Shown here: piece after piece, positions 1-7,147 of the stretch
Position numbering within the stretch: the first letter of the stretch is position 1
Layout: the number at the start of each line of letters is the position of its first letter
Virus record (IMG/VR): IMGVR_UViG_3300032323_000741
Span: 1-25,425 of that record
Reading direction: 5' to 3' (one strand)
DNA: 25,425 bases
Origin: a virus
Made by a program: the position numbers and the translations under genes
The notes under the pieces: generated by a model
The model's input: only the letters and a program-made list of their open reading frames with translations
Databases searched by the model: none
Told to the model about the DNA's origin: nothing

Positions 1-13
1 AGAATCAAACACA

Positions 14-1015
14 ATGACATATATTTTAGTTGATACTGCTAACACATTCTTTCGTGCTAGACATGTCATTAACGGTGATGCTGATATTAAACTTGGCATG
101 GCCTTTCATATTACACTAAACTCTATTAGAAAAGCGTGGCAGCAGTTTAATGGCAGTCACGTGATCTTCTGTCTAGAGGGTAGATCGTGGCGTAAGGATT
201 ATTATGCTCCTTACAAGCGTAATCGTTCAGATGCTCGTGCTGCACACACAGAAAAAGAACAAGAAGAAGAAAAAGTATTTTGGGAAGCATTTGACACATT
301 TAAAGACTTTATTGCAGAAAAGACTAACTGTACAGTATTACAAAATGGTCAGTTAGAAGCAGACGATTTAATTGCAGGCTGGATACAAAGTCATCCAAAT
401 GATAATCACGTTATTATTAGCACAGACACAGATTTTGTGCAGTTAATTGCGCCTAATGTCAAACAGTACAACGGTGTTATGGAATGTACTATTACACACG
501 AAGGACATTTTGACGATAAAGGTCGTCCTATTATTGACAAGAAAACACAGTTGCCTAAGCCTGCACCTAATCCAGAATGGTTGTTGTTTGAAAAATGTAT
601 GCGTGGTGATACCAGTGATAATGTCTTCTCAGCGTATCCAGGTGTGCGTACTAAAGGCACAAGCAAAAAAGTGGGTCTTACTGAAGCGTTCGAAGATCGT
701 AACTCAAAAGGGTTTAACTGGAATAACTTAATGCTACAACGATGGACTGATCACGAAGGCAAAGAACATCGCGTATTAGAAGACTATGAACGTAATCGTA
801 GACTAATCGATCTTGCACAGCAGCCCGACGATATTAAAAAAATTATTACAGATACTATTACTACTGCAACAGCAGCCAACAAAGATATTAGTCAGGTAGG
901 TATTAGACTAATGAAATTCTGCGGACTATATGATTTAAAGAAAATTTCTGAACAGGCTGCTAGTTATGCTGAACCGCTGAATGCAAAGTACCCAAATGAA
1001 AATATGTCAGTTTAA
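14..1015 (+). CDS. 5'-3' exonuclease / RNase H of the FEN-1 family (T4 rnh-like)
   Basis: The 333-aa product is a metal-dependent 5' nuclease of the type that removes RNA primers and flaps during phage replication. Visible motifs are the N-terminal D7, a basic stretch at 54-71 (LEG, WRK, YKRNR), the acidic cluster EADD at 115-118, STDTDF at 136-141 (D138, D140) and RGDTSDN at 197-203 (D199, D202). The last leads into a G-V-R-T-K-G turn where FEN-family enzymes carry their helix-hairpin-helix DNA-binding element. This spacing and order match FEN-1/T4 RNase H proteins, which are about 300 aa. Only 13 bases precede the ATG in the window, so its ribosome site cannot be judged. It heads a + strand run of small phage genes. 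The family call is firm; the exact T4 orthology (rnh) is inferred. Confidence 0.88.
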   Translation: MTYILVDTANTFFRARHVINGDADIKLGMAFHITLNSIRKAWQQFNGSHVIFCLEGRSWRKDYYAPYKRNRSDARAAHTEKEQEEEKVFWEAFDTFKDFIAEKTNCTVLQNGQLEADDLIAGWIQSHPNDNHVIISTDTDFVQLIAPNVKQYNGVMECTITHEGHFDDKGRPIIDKKTQLPKPAPNPEWLLFEKCMRGDTSDNVFSAYPGVRTKGTSKKVGLTEAFEDRNSKGFNWNNLMLQRWTDHEGKEHRVLEDYERNRRLIDLAQQPDDIKKIITDTITTATAANKDISQVGIRLMKFCGLYDLKKISEQAASYAEPLNAKYPNENMSV

Positions 1016-1048
1016 GGATACCTGTGAAAACAAAAAGAAAGATTGTTG

Positions 1049-1052
1049 GGAG
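1049..1052 (+). promoter_or_regulatory. Shine-Dalgarno GGAG deciding the 1059 start
   Basis: GGAG lies six bases before ATG 1059. It supports that start over the upstream in-frame ATGs at 981 and 996, which sit inside or at the end of the nuclease gene. Confidence 0.6.
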
Positions 1053-1058
1053 AAAACA

Positions 1059-1535
1059 ATGACAGAATTACACGCTAAACCGATTATCGATAATAAATTT
1101 TGGATTGTCGAACAAGATGGAGAAAAAGTTGCCACTCTTCGAAAAAATGAGGACAATCGATTTGTTATGAGCAATGAAGGTGGTATTAAGATATACGATA
1201 CCAAAGAAAGCCTAACTAGAGAATTTGGTAAAAAATTCTTTACAGTAAAAATTGTTAAAGAATCCGAAGATGCTTTACCTAACGAAGTTCACGGATACCC
1301 TACCAGCACTGCTCCATACAATGCTATGTTTGATATTAGAAAAAAACTTCCGTTGTTTACCAAGAGTGACGACTCAAAAAGTTTATACTGTGCAGGATAT
1401 TACACAATCAAGTTTGAGAAAGGGTGGGTCAAAAGTTTTTGCCCTAAAAAGATCACACTTGAACGTTATCCCTACAAAGGTCCATTTAAAACAGAACTAG
1501 AAATGAAACAGGTGTTATCAAATGTCTCAAAATAA
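1059..1535 (+). CDS. Conserved phage hypothetical protein, 158 aa
   Basis: I do not recognise a function. The frame is open from 981, inside the end of the nuclease gene, but I start it at ATG 1059. A GGAG at 1049-1052 lies six bases upstream, and the in-frame ATGs at 981 and 996 lack a comparable site. The protein opens MTELHAKPIIDNKFWIVEQ, is mixed alpha/beta in character, rich in Lys and aromatic residues, with no signal peptide or membrane segment. Two cysteines (in SLYCAG and KSFCPKK) lie in the C-terminal half. It overlaps the next gene by 14 bases, which suggests translational coupling. A longer form from 996 would add a Cys-rich N-terminus (three Cys in about 17 residues) and cannot be excluded. 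Confidence 0.72.
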   Translation: MTELHAKPIIDNKFWIVEQDGEKVATLRKNEDNRFVMSNEGGIKIYDTKESLTREFGKKFFTVKIVKESEDALPNEVHGYPTSTAPYNAMFDIRKKLPLFTKSDDSKSLYCAGYYTIKFEKGWVKSFCPKKITLERYPYKGPFKTELEMKQVLSNVSK

Positions 1536-1773
1536 TATACCAAACACATTGCCCACTGTTGAAAAATTAGTTCAACGTGTAAACATTGCCGAAAAGAGTC
1601 AACAGAAAGAAATAAGAATTACAATACAAGAAGCACGTGACTTAACTGCCGAATTAGCTATTCTTACTTCTAAATTAGGTCGTACAGTACAGGAAATACA
1701 TCAAACTCTACTCGAAATACGTGAATCTACTACCAAAATAGATGTTAAGTTTGACGGCGGCGGCTTTAATTGA
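1522..1773 (+). CDS. Small helical hypothetical protein, 83 aa
   Basis: Function unknown. After a polar N-terminus the residues from about 13 to 70 look almost wholly alpha-helical, with heptad-like spacing of Leu/Ile (LTAELAILTSKLGRTVQEI), so a short coiled coil or oligomer is likely. The tail ends in a Gly-rich DGGGFN. It starts 14 bases inside the end of the upstream gene and is followed by a late-promoter box 1 bp after its stop codon, so it is probably the last gene read before a promoter boundary. It could be a small scaffold or accessory subunit, but nothing in the sequence decides this. Confidence 0.65.
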   Translation: MSQNNIPNTLPTVEKLVQRVNIAEKSQQKEIRITIQEARDLTAELAILTSKLGRTVQEIHQTLLEIRESTTKIDVKFDGGGFN

Positions 1774-1781
1774 TATAAATA
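1774..1781 (+). promoter_or_regulatory. T4-type late promoter TATAAATA
   Basis: An exact match to the T4 late promoter -10 box, recognised in T4 by the gp55 sigma factor; marine T4-like phages are reported to use NATAAATA. It sits directly between two genes and 31 bases before ATG 1813. By T4 geometry transcription would begin near 1787, inside the left arm of the adjoining inverted repeat. Confidence 0.65.
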
Positions 1782-1812
1782 TATACGTGGTTAATTAGGA
1801 AACACGTATATA
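1780..1812 (+). promoter_or_regulatory. Perfect 10-bp inverted repeat abutting a start codon, with the SD in its loop
   Basis: The arms TATATACGTG (1780-1789) and CACGTATATA (1803-1812) pair perfectly around a 13-base loop, and the next base is the A of ATG 1813. The loop holds AGGA (1797-1800), the only plausible SD for that gene. The left arm overlaps the late-promoter box by two bases. An mRNA reading through from upstream would fold this hairpin over the ribosome site; one starting at the late promoter would lack most of the left arm and could not. T4 uses this arrangement for gene e, soc and I-TevI. The regulatory role here is inferred. Confidence 0.55.
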
Positions 1813-2097
1813 ATGAGTAGACCAAAACCAAAGATACTTTTAGAATATGCCAACAAAGAAACTTTTAAAATCGAGCAGATCCTCGATAGCGAAGCTATTT
1901 GGGCAGTATTCTATCAAGGTCAACCATTCAATCTTAAGAGTGGTAGTCTAGTTGCCAGCTACCCAGGACCTAAATATAAAAAAGTAAGTTTTAGTAATCC
2001 TGGTCACGCTCACAATCTAGCAAAAAAATTAAATCGACTTTTTAAAACCTTAGACTTTGCCGTTTATAAACTAACCTCAGGCGAAGAGGTCAAATAA
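1813..2097 (+). CDS. Conserved phage hypothetical protein, 94 aa
   Basis: Function unknown. The protein is basic and compact, with an N-terminal strand-rich part (ILLEYANKETFKIEQIL), a motif AIWAVFYQGQPFNLKSGS and a C-terminal helix rich in Lys and Asn (HAHNLAKKLNRLFKTLDF). The combination suggests a small nucleic-acid-associated or replication-accessory protein, but no named domain is recognisable. A perfect late-promoter box lies upstream, and the start codon sits at the foot of a 10-bp hairpin that may limit translation from read-through transcripts. Its stop is one base before the next start, so the two are likely translated together. Confidence 0.7.
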   Translation: MSRPKPKILLEYANKETFKIEQILDSEAIWAVFYQGQPFNLKSGSLVASYPGPKYKKVSFSNPGHAHNLAKKLNRLFKTLDFAVYKLTSGEEVK

Positions 2098-2098
2098 C

Positions 2099-2500
2099 AT
2101 GGATATCAAGGATACCTATACTAGGGTATTCTTACAGGCAGCAAATCGGCCGGCTGACACAGATATTATTAAAAAACATAAATCTTTATGGTGGTGGAAC
2201 TTTAGATCAAAAGATACAGGTGGTCTAAGATTGACAGAAGAAGCTATAACCTTTATTCAAGAAGATGCTAAAATAAAAACATATAAAATAGAGTTTCCCA
2301 AAGAGTTTGCATTTACCCCGCAGGTTCTAGTTTGGTTAGATAACTTCATTGATTCACCCTTTTACATAACTAAAAAGTTTATTGTGGTTTTGAAAGAAAA
2401 AGCAGCCTTTGAACTGTACCTGTTTTCAGGAGATATTCGTAAACTAGGGTATAACAAAGCTCTGGCCAAAAGATTAAGCCAAGAATCGGTACCAGAATAA
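2099..2500 (+). CDS. Conserved phage hypothetical protein, 133 aa
   Basis: Function unknown. The N-terminal half carries a notable Trp run (SLWWWNFRSKDTGGLRLTEEA) that resembles a short winged or DNA-contacting segment, followed by alternating hydrophobic stretches (KFIVVLKEKAAFELYLFSG) and a basic C-terminal helix (YNKALAKRLSQ). There is no signal peptide or transmembrane helix. It starts one base after the previous stop, with GAAGAGG about ten bases upstream serving as SD inside the preceding gene, so the two form a coupled pair. It ends just before a second late-promoter box. I cannot assign it to a named family. Confidence 0.7.
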   Translation: MDIKDTYTRVFLQAANRPADTDIIKKHKSLWWWNFRSKDTGGLRLTEEAITFIQEDAKIKTYKIEFPKEFAFTPQVLVWLDNFIDSPFYITKKFIVVLKEKAAFELYLFSGDIRKLGYNKALAKRLSQESVPE

Positions 2501-2508
2501 ACTACCCT

Positions 2509-2516
2509 TATAAATA
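2509..2516 (+). promoter_or_regulatory. T4-type late promoter TATAAATA, close to a start codon
   Basis: An exact TATAAATA lies in the 24-bp gap between two genes, only eight bases from ATG 2525. With T4 spacing the transcript would begin about three bases before that ATG, giving a near-leaderless message. The box could equally serve the downstream genes at 2794 and 3038, which have strong SD sites. Confidence 0.6.
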
Positions 2517-2524
2517 TTTTCACT

Positions 2525-2794
2525 ATGTTTGACTTGAATCCTATAGATGTTTTAAAACAAAGAAAATTAAAAACACTGCCCCCACATTTTTCAAAGATGA
2601 AAATTTCAGATTTTGAATTATTTGAAGGCATTGAAGACTGGGTCAAAACTAAACTTAAAGGTCGTTATTGTTTAGTTAGATCACCAGGCATCGATGAAAG
2701 TGGAAATTTAAAATCTTCTACATATATAGGGTTTGAGCAACAGAAAGAACTAACATATTTTATGCTAGCATGTCCAAATTTAAGGAGAAACTAA
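2525..2794 (+). CDS. Conserved phage hypothetical protein, 89 aa
   Basis: Function unknown. The product is a small soluble alpha/beta protein with a basic N-terminus (VLKQRKLKTLPPHF), an acidic middle (FELFEGIEDW) and a C-terminal ELTYFMLACPNLRRN. No catalytic motif is obvious. There is no SD before ATG 2525, and a late-promoter box lies only eight bases upstream, so a leaderless or SD-independent start is possible. A later in-frame ATG at 2597 has no better ribosome site. The stop codon overlaps the next start by one base (TAATG), and the SD for that next gene (AAGGAG) lies within its final codons. Confidence 0.66.
   Translation: MFDLNPIDVLKQRKLKTLPPHFSKMKISDFELFEGIEDWVKTKLKGRYCLVRSPGIDESGNLKSSTYIGFEQQKELTYFMLACPNLRRN
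2782..2787 (+). promoter_or_regulatory. Shine-Dalgarno AAGGAG deciding the 2794 start
   Basis: A strong AAGGAG six bases before ATG 2794, lying within the end of the preceding gene. It argues against the in-frame ATG at 2770. Confidence 0.7.
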
Positions 2795-3036
2795 TGTCAG
2801 ACGAAGTTCAAAAACAAGAAGCACAGGCACCAGCTGCCGAAGTTGCTAACACAGAAGCAGCAGCTCAACAACCACAGGGTCCTGATTTAAACGTCAGCGA
2901 TCTTATGGCACTGAAAAATATTATTGAAGTTGCAACAACCAGGGGAGCGTTCAAAGCAACAGAACTAGAAGCAGTGGGCAAGACTTTTAATAAGTTAAAC
3001 TCATTCCTAGATGCTGTTTCTAAAAAGGAGAGCTAA
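2794..3036 (+). CDS. Conserved small acidic phage protein, 80 aa
   Basis: Function unknown. The frame is open from an ATG at 2770, but AAGGAG at 2782-2787, six bases before ATG 2794, fixes the start there. The first 35 residues are low-complexity and rich in Ala, Gln, Glu and Pro, probably disordered. Residues from about 36 on (SDLMALKNIIEVATTRGAFKATELEAVGKTF) look like a helical bundle of two or three helices. This layout, an acidic disordered tail plus a small helical core, is common in phage accessory or transcription-associated proteins, but nothing specific can be read. It overlaps the gene before by one base and precedes the next by one base. Confidence 0.72.
   Translation: MSDEVQKQEAQAPAAEVANTEAAAQQPQGPDLNVSDLMALKNIIEVATTRGAFKATELEAVGKTFNKLNSFLDAVSKKES
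3025..3030 (+). promoter_or_regulatory. Shine-Dalgarno AAGGAG deciding the 3038 start
   Basis: AAGGAG lies seven bases before ATG 3038, inside the end of the preceding gene. It rules against the upstream in-frame ATG at 3011. Confidence 0.7.
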
Positions 3037-3037
3037 A

Positions 3038-3694
3038 ATGGCAAAGCCGTTAAAACACATTGGTCGTATGAAAAACACAGGAGTAAAACTTCTGGTTATA
3101 TTTAGAACACTACCGGGCGAATCAAACATGGCACTAACATTGCCTGTATCAAATTTGTCAGATGTATATCACGATAGTATTATGACTGTGGTAGAAACAG
3201 ATCAAGCACAAGAATCGTTTGAACTTGGTGAAATTTTGTTTACTCGAACTTTTCCAGATGGTCGTCCAATGCTACAAGCACTACAAGCAGACAACAGATT
3301 ACAGAAAGTTGCAACAGATTTAGTTGTAATGTCTCCAACTGCTAACGACTCTGTACAGTTAGATCAGTTAAATGTGTTGATTGCAGAACAACGTAATTGT
3401 TCAGTAGATGATTTATATACTTTTGTATCTGGGGCTCCAAAGAAATCCGATGCTACTGTTGAGGACATTGCCAAAGTTAAAGATCTTGCTCCTAGTGTAG
3501 ATCCAGATATTCCTGCGCCCGTAAGAGCACAAGCAGCTAATACCGAAGTTTTGTCTGACAAAGACATTGCTAAGAGTTATCGTAGTCAAGCAGATGCTCT
3601 TTATAAAGAAGCTGCAAAGCTACGTAAAGATGCAGATGAATTGGATCCGCCTCAGAAGAAAACTACAAAGGTAAAAGAAACTGCTGATGCCTAA
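3038..3694 (+). CDS. Conserved phage hypothetical protein with helical C-terminus, 218 aa
   Basis: Function unknown. The frame opens at 3011, but the strong SD at 3025-3030 places the start at ATG 3038. The N-terminal domain (about residues 1-130) is alpha/beta and opens MAKPLKHIGRMKNTGVKLLV, with a conserved-looking FTRTFPDGRPMLQAL stretch. A Pro/Ala-rich linker (about 140-170) leads to a charged helical segment (SYRSQADALYKEAAKLRKDADEL) that reads as a coiled coil, then a Lys-rich tail. The architecture, a globular domain joined by a flexible linker to a coiled coil, suits a subunit that bridges partners. It overlaps the next gene by eight bases. I cannot match it to a named T4 product. Confidence 0.74.
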   Translation: MAKPLKHIGRMKNTGVKLLVIFRTLPGESNMALTLPVSNLSDVYHDSIMTVVETDQAQESFELGEILFTRTFPDGRPMLQALQADNRLQKVATDLVVMSPTANDSVQLDQLNVLIAEQRNCSVDDLYTFVSGAPKKSDATVEDIAKVKDLAPSVDPDIPAPVRAQAANTEVLSDKDIAKSYRSQADALYKEAAKLRKDADELDPPQKKTTKVKETADA

Positions 3695-3992
3695 TCCTTT
3701 GTTTAGACCGCCACGACATCTTGTCAAAGAGTGGCCGGAAGTATTTGAGGATCTTTATATGAATACCATGCCTGTGGCTTATCTAGATACTATTCATCTA
3801 GAATTTGCCGATGGCAGGGTATGGCAGATAGATATTAAAGATCAGTTAAAAGAAGAAAAACCAGATGCCATTGCTGATCGATTACTCGAAACACTAGCAG
3901 AATACAAAGATGAAATTAAGAAAATAGATTTTAAAGTAGATATTGATAGACTTAAAAAAGATATAGGCGATTCAACTAAATCAATTCTCTAG
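3687..3992 (+). CDS. Conserved phage hypothetical protein, 101 aa
   Basis: Function unknown. A short basic N-terminus (PLFRPPRHLVKEW) is followed by a strand-rich part (YLDTIHLEFADGRVWQIDI) and a long charged C-terminal helix (residues 55-98, many Lys, Asp and Glu). It starts eight bases within the end of the preceding gene with only a weak upstream purine run, so translation may depend on coupling. It is the last + strand gene of this block. Its final 17 bases overlap the end of the convergent dehydrogenase gene, with no room for a terminator between them. Confidence 0.72.
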   Translation: MPNPLFRPPRHLVKEWPEVFEDLYMNTMPVAYLDTIHLEFADGRVWQIDIKDQLKEEKPDAIADRLLETLAEYKDEIKKIDFKVDIDRLKKDIGDSTKSIL

Positions 3993-5202
3993 TATTACCA
4001 TAATGTATTACAGTATGTTCATCTGATTTAAATGTTCTCCAAGGGTCAACAACAACTGACCCTTGTTCTATTTTACAGTATAGATTTTGTAGTTCATTAA
4101 ATCCACGATACTCGTATGTGACTTTTCTATTGTGTGCTAACAGTACGACCCCATAACACCCTTTAATGTCGTCACCAGTTAGTGGATCAATATAGGTTGG
4201 AGTATGCCCTAATTCTTTACAGTAATGTCCAATTAATAAACTATAACTACCGTCACAGTATTCAACTCCCGGTTTATAGGCTTTGCCGTGAATAAAGATA
4301 CTCATTCTATTTTTCTCAGCGTGTTTTACTAATTCTTTGGCTAGATTTTTAGCCTGTATTTCCCTAGCAGACATTATTGCATCAAACAGATCGTAGCCTA
4401 GATCTAATTCTTCTGCTAGATATCTTAGTGCAATATTATCTCGGGGATGACACGCACCTCCATCCCCCATACCGGCCTTCATATACTGCGGGCCCATAAT
4501 ACGCAAAGTTGACTTTTCTAAAGCATCAGTGACCACATCGACATTAATATTTCCCTGACGTACAGCTACATCCTGTATCATATTAACTAATCCGATCTTA
4601 GTTGAAATAAAAGTATTATAAAAAATCTTTATACACTCACACTCGTCCCAGGTTCCTACAACATATCTAGGATTATTTTCCATTACAGTTTTATAGAAAT
4701 CAATTAGTTGTCGAGCATCACCGGTTTCTTCCCCGTCTTTGGTGCCAATCATAATCATTTCAGGATTAACCATATCCCATGCTACTGACCCCATAGCAAT
4801 AAGATAGGGATTATAAACAAATCTAGTATTAGGTATTAACTCGATAAACTCCCGTCTAGTAGTTCCGGGCAGTACTGTGCTAATAAGAACTAACAATTGA
4901 TCTTTAGTCATATGCTTATTTGCTTCTATTAAACATTCCTTAACTATCGAGTAATCAAAGTCTTTAGGTTCTAAATGAGAAGTAGGCTGTCTGCCATCGT
5001 ATGCAGGATCGTGGGGGGTTGGCACAGCAATAAACACAATATTTCTATCTTGCACTGTTTCTTTAATAGTCGACTTTATGTCTATCAATATAGTTGGCTC
5101 AACTGTTTGAATATCGTAGCCCGCAACTGTGTGTCCCTTCTTTGCAATTTCTTCTGCGCAGGGCATACCTAACTTACCTAAACCAATAAAACCAATTTTC
5201 AT
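3976..5202 (-). CDS. UDP-glucose/GDP-mannose-type nucleotide-sugar 6-dehydrogenase, divergent
   Basis: The 408-aa protein belongs to the dehydrogenase family that oxidises a nucleotide sugar at C6 to a uronic acid, using two NAD+ via a Cys thioester. Visible are the Rossmann GFIGLGKLGMP at 4-14, VPTPHDP at 60-66, the conserved lysine helix (K202, N207), the catalytic-Cys motif GGACHPRDN at 248-256 (C251, D255), and a C-terminal sugar-binding domain opening near GKAYKPG. The loop that normally reads PEFLxEG is here PYLIAMG (132-138), so two usually conserved glutamates are absent. AAAGGA at 5209-5214 is the SD, and the start overlaps the upstream radical SAM gene by ATGA. The family is firm; substrate and even activity are open. 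A product such as UDP-glucuronate would feed the nearby epimerase. Confidence 0.85.
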   Translation of the reverse strand: MKIGFIGLGKLGMPCAEEIAKKGHTVAGYDIQTVEPTILIDIKSTIKETVQDRNIVFIAVPTPHDPAYDGRQPTSHLEPKDFDYSIVKECLIEANKHMTKDQLLVLISTVLPGTTRREFIELIPNTRFVYNPYLIAMGSVAWDMVNPEMIMIGTKDGEETGDARQLIDFYKTVMENNPRYVVGTWDECECIKIFYNTFISTKIGLVNMIQDVAVRQGNINVDVVTDALEKSTLRIMGPQYMKAGMGDGGACHPRDNIALRYLAEELDLGYDLFDAIMSAREIQAKNLAKELVKHAEKNRMSIFIHGKAYKPGVEYCDGSYSLLIGHYCKELGHTPTYIDPLTGDDIKGCYGVVLLAHNRKVTYEYRGFNELQNLYCKIEQGSVVVDPWRTFKSDEHTVIHYGNTRELI

Positions 5203-7121
5203 TTTTGTTCCTTTGTTACTAGAGATTTACCAAAGTTACGTTTTCTTCCAAAATAGATGTTTTCTAAAAATCTATCCAAACTGATATCTTTACTTTCGTG
5301 AAACTCAAACTTATATTTTACAGTATTCTCTAGTGGTGTGTTATCTAATATGTAACCTAAGAAGTCATAATCAAACTCAATTGTATAAGGAAATTGTTCT
5401 ATGTTATCATAATCAATTACATAGTTACGTTGAAACTGTAATAATTGTGTTAAACATTTTGCATCTAGAGAAAACTCACTGATTACAAACTTTTCTATTA
5501 GATCAAATACATAATTATATTTTCTATCTAGATGCATATTCAATGTAGTTCTATGTATAATATTCCATCCGTGGACTTCAATGTTAGATATATTAGGATG
5601 ATTAATTTTACCATCAATCATCCAATTACAATAATAGTGTCTAAGCTCGTCACGTTCTTTAATAAACCAAGGATCGTCTTGTAGGTAATTCCATAGTCTA
5701 TCATAAAATACAGAATAGTCTATATCTGCATTTTTATGTAAGAATCTGCTGATGTATGTAGTAAGTCCGTTAATATGAAATGTTTGCATAAACCAACTGA
5801 ATACCTGACTATCTAACATTTCTTCTGTTGGCATGTCCTTAGTTCCGGTAACTACATCAACACACTCTTGGAGTTCATTATAGTTATAGCTTCCGCTCAT
5901 ATAATCGTACACGGGTACACTGGTAATTTCATAAAGACGTTGTTGTAGCAAATTCATTTCAGCGTTTTCAAGCAGTTGTGCGTGTAATATATTAATACCG
6001 GTGTGATTACCTGCACGGTATATCTTATAGAATCCTTCCTTCCATGTGTCTTTTGTTTCGCCCGGAAGTCCTAGAATAATTTCTGTATAAACAGGAACAT
6101 TGTTTTTATCGCATAGTGCAAAAATGTTTTCAATTTTGTGTTGTGCTAAATTTTTACGTTTGATATTTTCTAGAACATCAAGATCCATACTTTGCACACT
6201 AACAGTCAATCCCTGATTAAACTTAGGATTCTTAATTAGTTTGAACACAATATCAAACACTTCAGGTTTTTGATCTTTGGCCCAACTCATACTGAAGCTG
6301 TTAGGAAATCCGTATTTTTCCTGCACTTCAATTAGCTTATCAGCGATAGCATTATCACGTTCTACAAACATACCAAAGTTAGCATCAGTAATAGTGACAA
6401 ATCCGCAACCTTTTTGTCCTATCCATTCTAACTCTGCAAATACCTTTTCTAAATTAAACTTTTTAACTTTGTTATAAGTTAGACTACCCCAATCACAAAA
6501 TGTGCAAGCATATGGACATCCTCGATTTGTTTCGACTGTTGCGTTCCACTCTACATCAGTAGTTTCTGTCATTATCTTATCAAACACACCTGTAAGATAT
6601 GGACTAGGCATATCTTCTAAACTGCTGATACGTTCTCCGTCACCTGTGTCTACTGCTAATCCGGCGTTATTAATTAACAATCCCTTAATATCAAGCCAAG
6701 AAGTGTTAGCCGATATTGCATCTAATAATTGCCGTAAAATAATTTCGCCCTCTGACTTAATTACTACATCAACAAATGGCAACTTTTCAAAAATATTTTT
6801 CTTTGTAATAGGCATTTCTGGACCGCCAAAGAATATCAAACAGTCTGGGTTTATTTCTTTAAGCCTACGTGCTAGTGCGTAGTTATAGTTTTTGTTCCAC
6901 ACATAGGTGCTGAAGCCAACTATATCACATTTAGACAACTTGGATACAGTTTCGTCAATGTTATCACGTCGCCAGATTAAATCTTCTAGTTGGTAATTAG
7001 ATTTAATTGATTCAAATTGATTAACATAGGCCCATAATACTCCTACGCTGTATGGAAGGTAGTGTGCATTAAATTCTTTTGGACCTTGTTGAAAATTTGG
7101 TTGAACAAGACTTATTTTCAT
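5199..7121 (-). CDS. Radical SAM protein with B12-binding-like N-terminal domain
   Basis: The N-terminal 140 residues resemble a cobalamin-binding Rossmann domain (LVQPNFQQGP, VGFSTYVWN, FFGGPEMP), but I see no DxHxxG motif, so base-off B12 binding is doubtful. The radical SAM core follows, with the Fe-S ligands in RGCPYACTFCDWG (C202, C206, C209), then VTITDANFG and EIILGLPGET segments typical of class B-like enzymes. The last 230 residues match nothing I know and may bind substrate. At 640 aa it is long for the family. The frame extends to an ATG at 7157, but that form would overlap the divergent gene, so I take ATG 7121; no clear SD supports either. It is coupled by ATGA to the dehydrogenase. 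Chemistry could be methylation or rearrangement of a sugar or other small molecule (inference). Confidence 0.83.
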   Translation of the reverse strand: MKISLVQPNFQQGPKEFNAHYLPYSVGVLWAYVNQFESIKSNYQLEDLIWRRDNIDETVSKLSKCDIVGFSTYVWNKNYNYALARRLKEINPDCLIFFGGPEMPITKKNIFEKLPFVDVVIKSEGEIILRQLLDAISANTSWLDIKGLLINNAGLAVDTGDGERISSLEDMPSPYLTGVFDKIMTETTDVEWNATVETNRGCPYACTFCDWGSLTYNKVKKFNLEKVFAELEWIGQKGCGFVTITDANFGMFVERDNAIADKLIEVQEKYGFPNSFSMSWAKDQKPEVFDIVFKLIKNPKFNQGLTVSVQSMDLDVLENIKRKNLAQHKIENIFALCDKNNVPVYTEIILGLPGETKDTWKEGFYKIYRAGNHTGINILHAQLLENAEMNLLQQRLYEITSVPVYDYMSGSYNYNELQECVDVVTGTKDMPTEEMLDSQVFSWFMQTFHINGLTTYISRFLHKNADIDYSVFYDRLWNYLQDDPWFIKERDELRHYYCNWMIDGKINHPNISNIEVHGWNIIHRTTLNMHLDRKYNYVFDLIEKFVISEFSLDAKCLTQLLQFQRNYVIDYDNIEQFPYTIEFDYDFLGYILDNTPLENTVKYKFEFHESKDISLDRFLENIYFGRKRNFGKSLVTKEQK

Positions 7122-7129
7122 TATGTGTG

Positions 7130-7147
7130 TATTTAACCGAATAAATA
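7130..7147. promoter_or_regulatory. Divergent late-promoter-like boxes in a 30-bp gap
   Basis: AATAAATA (7140-7147, + strand) fits the NATAAATA consensus. The opposite strand carries GTTAAATA (7137-7130), which shares the TAAATA core. The two boxes form a 6-bp inverted repeat (TATTTA/TAAATA) and point away from each other towards ATG 7152 (+) and ATG 7121 (-). Both leave only four to eight bases to the start codon, so transcripts would be leaderless or nearly so. The + box is the more convincing. Confidence 0.4.

Noticed and set aside
981-1058. N-terminal extension of the 158-aa protein with a Cys-rich segment
   Set aside because: GGAG before ATG 1059 is the better signal and the extension overlaps the nuclease gene; kept as a possibility in the entry.
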